In this document: positions 60,707-64,000 of the stretch, piece after piece
How the letters are laid out: each line of letters begins with the position of its first letter
Position numbering within the stretch: position 1 is the stretch's first letter
Assembly: GCA_013397795.1 (NCBI GenBank)
Contig: VZTJ01002466.1
Coordinates: forward strand, 303,696 to 367,695
Direction of reading: 5' to 3'
From: Orthonyx spaldingii
Taxonomy: Eukaryota > Chordata > Aves > Passeriformes > Orthonychidae
DNA length: 64,000 nt
Translations under genes and position numbers: made by a program
Notes under the pieces: model-generated
Database searches by the model: none
The model's input: only the letters and a program-made list of their open reading frames with translations
What the model was told of the DNA's origin: nothing

Positions 60707-63700
60707 CACTAATACAGAATTACAAGACATAGCAATTCTGCATTTATAATTAAGTTTATTTATTATTCATGTGATATAAATATTCTGCTTCATTAAAAGT
60801 AGTATGTTCATTTTAACCACAAAATATCTATTCATTTACAGGCCCACCTCCATTTTTGACCTGAAAAAACATCAGATATAGTTAGTTTCGAAAAAAAAAA
60901 GATTGTAGAAAGACAGGAGTCCTCAAATACATGAAACATTGCCTTGAAAAAGAAGGAAATTAAGTTGTACTATGTTCACTGAGTGCAGAACAAGCAAGGA
61001 TATATTTAAACTGCAGCTTTATTGTGTTAAATGTAAGACATTTTTAATTATTAAAGCAAACGAGAATCAGTTTACTGTTAGAAGGATCAGTAATATTCTA
61101 TTTAGAGATTTTCAGCTATAGATAAAACTGCTATGTTCCAGAAATGCTTTTGTTATCTTTTTTAAGATTTTGCCTTGACAGTGACCTCTCAAAATCCCTT
61201 TCAGATCTCCAGCCTTTGATTTCCTAATGATGTATCTAAAAGAACTTCACAAACTGAACCTTATAAAGAAGTAGTTGCTTATTAAATGATTGGCTTGGCT
61301 GAGTAGCATGTATGCAGTGTTTTCTGTGGATTCCATCACTATAAGGTTAATTTTCAAAGTAGTCTGTTCCACATTACCAAGTTTTCCCTCACAAGCATTT
61401 TCTATTGTTTGGCCTATGGGGGCTGTAACATAAAATTAGCTTTTACAATTTTTTTTAGGTCTAATTGGACTGCAATAACATTCCCTCAAGAAACAGAGAA
61501 GATGAACAAACTACACATGAAATGTTCCTTTACAGTCAAAACTGATCTAGATTGTCTTATTTTCAATCATCAATACGTAGTTTATTAGTTACACCCAGAG
61601 TTTCATCACATTAAGGCTAAATTTTTTCTTTAGTCAGTATTTGCAACAGATTTCTCCCTGCTGACCTTTTGATAATGGCAATATTAAGATAAGACAGCTG
61701 AGACAAGGAGGGACACCATACATGATCTCTGTGAATTTATGTGTCTTCAGAACAAACACGGAACTGAACTTGCACTGCTTACTGGAGGAATTAACGGCAT
61801 TCATTAGGCAGTCTGTGTCTGACTCCATCTACTATTATGTAATACTAAGTGTTTTTATAGTCCTATTTTCACTTCCAGTTCACTTACACACGCTCGAGTG
61901 AGTACACAAACACCATTCTGTTTGTAGATGCCAGGTCTCTGAGTTCAATCTCTTTGGCATACATATGTTTAAAACCGTACATGGATGCATTACTTCTGCA
62001 ACTACACATTATCAATATTTCAACACCTGTGTCATTACAGTAGTGTTGATATTTACTTTTTTTGCTTATATTTGCTTGCCTCTCCTAAGACTGCATCACT
62101 TGCTTTTGATTACAGATCAAACAGAGGATTTTGTTCCTTACATTTATGAAATCTAGGAAAAAAGTGGCATCTGCCTACCATCTCCCAATACCCGTTTCTT
62201 CATCCAGAGTCAGCTAAATACTCTGACTAAAATTATGTTATATATTCTAAACATTGAAACCATCTAATAGGAAGGATGTTGAACCTTGTTTCAGAGCAGT
62301 TGCTATTCTCAGAAATGTATAAATTAAATTACATATTTTAATGTCATTATAGAAATGCAGTTATTAAGCATATCTTTGCTAACTGCACAAAAAGAATGAG
62401 ATAAGTTTTATTCATTATTGTTAACTAAATGAAAAGAAAGCTTGAATATACAGGTGAAAAGCAGAAAATTTAGGTAGAGATAGTGTTTTTTGAAATCAAG
62501 AGCTATAGATTTTTAAAATTAAACAGTTACAGTTGACAGCTATGACTTTTAACAAAATAACCCTCTTTTGTATCTTTCCAGGATATGTAATCTGAAAAAA
62601 ATTCCCTATCTGTTGAATCCTCAATCTGAAGTTTGCCTATAGCACTATTTAGTCAAAAACCTATGACAGCACTCAGCTTTATGAAAAGAGTCACAATGCA
62701 ATTTTTAACCTTGTTCTATTTTTATTAAACAGGAATTTTAAATGTCTAAAGAAAAAGAAACACCAGCCTATATCAGGATCTTATTGTAGGCCCAGTTCAC
62801 TTGTAAAACACAAGCATCATCCCCGTACTACAGACTAAAGCATCATATTTGGACATTCTTGCAGACTGTAGCTCAGAATGAGAGAAGAAAATTAAAAGGT
62901 CTTTGGTTACACTGCAAAATTTTTATGAGATCCCAGCTGCGTAATTCTAGCTTGTCAATAAGAATATACAACTTTAAGAAAGCAAAGTCAGTTTTGTACC
63001 TCATGGCTTAGCATCATGTATAAGATTTGATTGCGAGCTACCAAGATGTAATTTAGATTAAATAGAAATTGTTCCTGTTAGCTAAAATAATTCATTTCCT
63101 CTAAATGCAGAGTAAAGACAACCACTGTCACAGCATATTGCTAGCATCAACTCTAGGAAAAAAGATGCCTTAACCACTTCTTCAAGAAAATCTGTTAGAA
63201 TATGGCAGTTGTTAAAAAAAAAGTAAACCAGAAAATGTATCAGTGAATTCTATGCAAAATGTGATATTAAGTATAAACTGTCCAGCTATTATTGTTGAAA
63301 TAAAGAACCAATATAGCCATAGTGGTAACTGAGGTTTTTATTTCCCAAAAAATGTTCTGGGCTAGTCTGTACTAGGAATAGTTTTACTTTGTGTAAGCCT
63401 CACACTGTGTCTGCAGCTTGGAGGGGTAAATACTGATGCTTAAATATAGTGGTCAGCATCTCTAACTTCATATCTCCACAACCAGAGAAACTTTTCAGTA
63501 ATTTCCATCTCCCCAGCACATAGTGAATTTCTGCTTAATGAGTTAATGCTTCCAGTGACACAAAACTGCTGGACATGAGGATTTTTGAGTCAAAGAATGG
63601 CCATCTCTGCTATTGCAAATGTATTGCTTGTGGCAACTACCGCCTCTAGACATCTGCTGGTTACTTTTATGTTTTGTGAGAAAACAATCTTCTCTGCCTC

Positions 63701-64000
63701 TTCCTAATTTAAGATGAAGTACAAAAGAAATAGTAGCCTTTGGTGCCTCTGTTGGATTCCTCCATTTCAACAGGTGAAACTGCACAGAACAAAAATACAA
63801 CTTCCACAAATGAATAAATGTTGCAAATGTCTGCTTATATATGAATATCAATAGCTGACTTAGAGAGTGCTGTGATGAGAGAGTTTAGAAGACTGATTAA
63901 ACCAGATTTAAACTTTAAACAGCAGCAGGCTAGACTGATATTCATTAACACACTTCAGGCTAATGCCTCGATCTTACCCAGTAAGATCTTAACATATAAC
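60707..64000. other. Unique AT-rich DNA, no gene seen
   Basis: No frame above 102 codons, no recognised repeat and no motif that I can support to the end of the window. Confidence 0.5.

Noticed and set aside
1..64000. CRISPR array, bacterial operon, rRNA or tRNA gene
   Set aside because: No regularly spaced repeats, no ribosome-binding-site-linked gene series and no tRNA cloverleaf or rRNA signature; the DNA is vertebrate.

Overview
The window reads as nuclear DNA from a bird. The strongest evidence is the repeat content: eight CR1 LINE fragments (the dominant avian retrotransposon), several LTR pieces of the ERVL-like families common in avian genomes, and no Alu, L1 or other mammalian repeat. 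I cannot name the species from sequence alone. The DNA is visibly AT-rich. The longest open frames are about 160 codons, and none gives a protein I recognise. I therefore annotate no protein-coding gene: this looks like a gene desert or the inside of a very large intron.

Layout. 1-1332: AT-rich unique DNA with a (GTTT)n repeat. 1333-2335: long CR1 fragment on the minus strand. 2336-5893: unique DNA. 5894-6158: 5' end of an avian LTR. 6766-6920: MIR-like (CORE-SINE) remnant. 6921-17600: unique DNA with a perfect 12-bp hairpin and one exon-like segment. 17597-18115: purine-rich segment ending in a poly(A)-signal motif, possibly an unrecognised LTR. 18895-19500: nearly complete solo ERVL-type LTR. 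24902-25366: CR1 3' end. 27132-27148: CTCF-like motif. 28153-29184: three minus-strand LTR remnants. 36985-37290: CpG-rich segment with an RFX X-box. 38492-38915: very old CR1. 39813-39869: short exon-like segment. 45758-46232 and 47779-48103: two CR1 fragments. 52747-52776: run of 30 A. 53230-54010: CpG-retaining stretch. 56062-56690, 58709-58929 and 60322-60706: three CR1 fragments. The rest is unique DNA in which I see nothing certain.

No genes can be shown to work together here. The retrotransposons are all broken: every CR1 piece is 5'-truncated or internal, and the reverse-transcriptase catalytic box in the one fragment that covers it is mutated. The segments most likely to have a host function are non-coding: the CTCF-like site, the X-box/CpG segment, the CpG-retaining stretches and possibly two exon-like segments of a non-coding RNA. 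These are inferences that need alignment or transcriptome data. I did not find a convincing new biological system.
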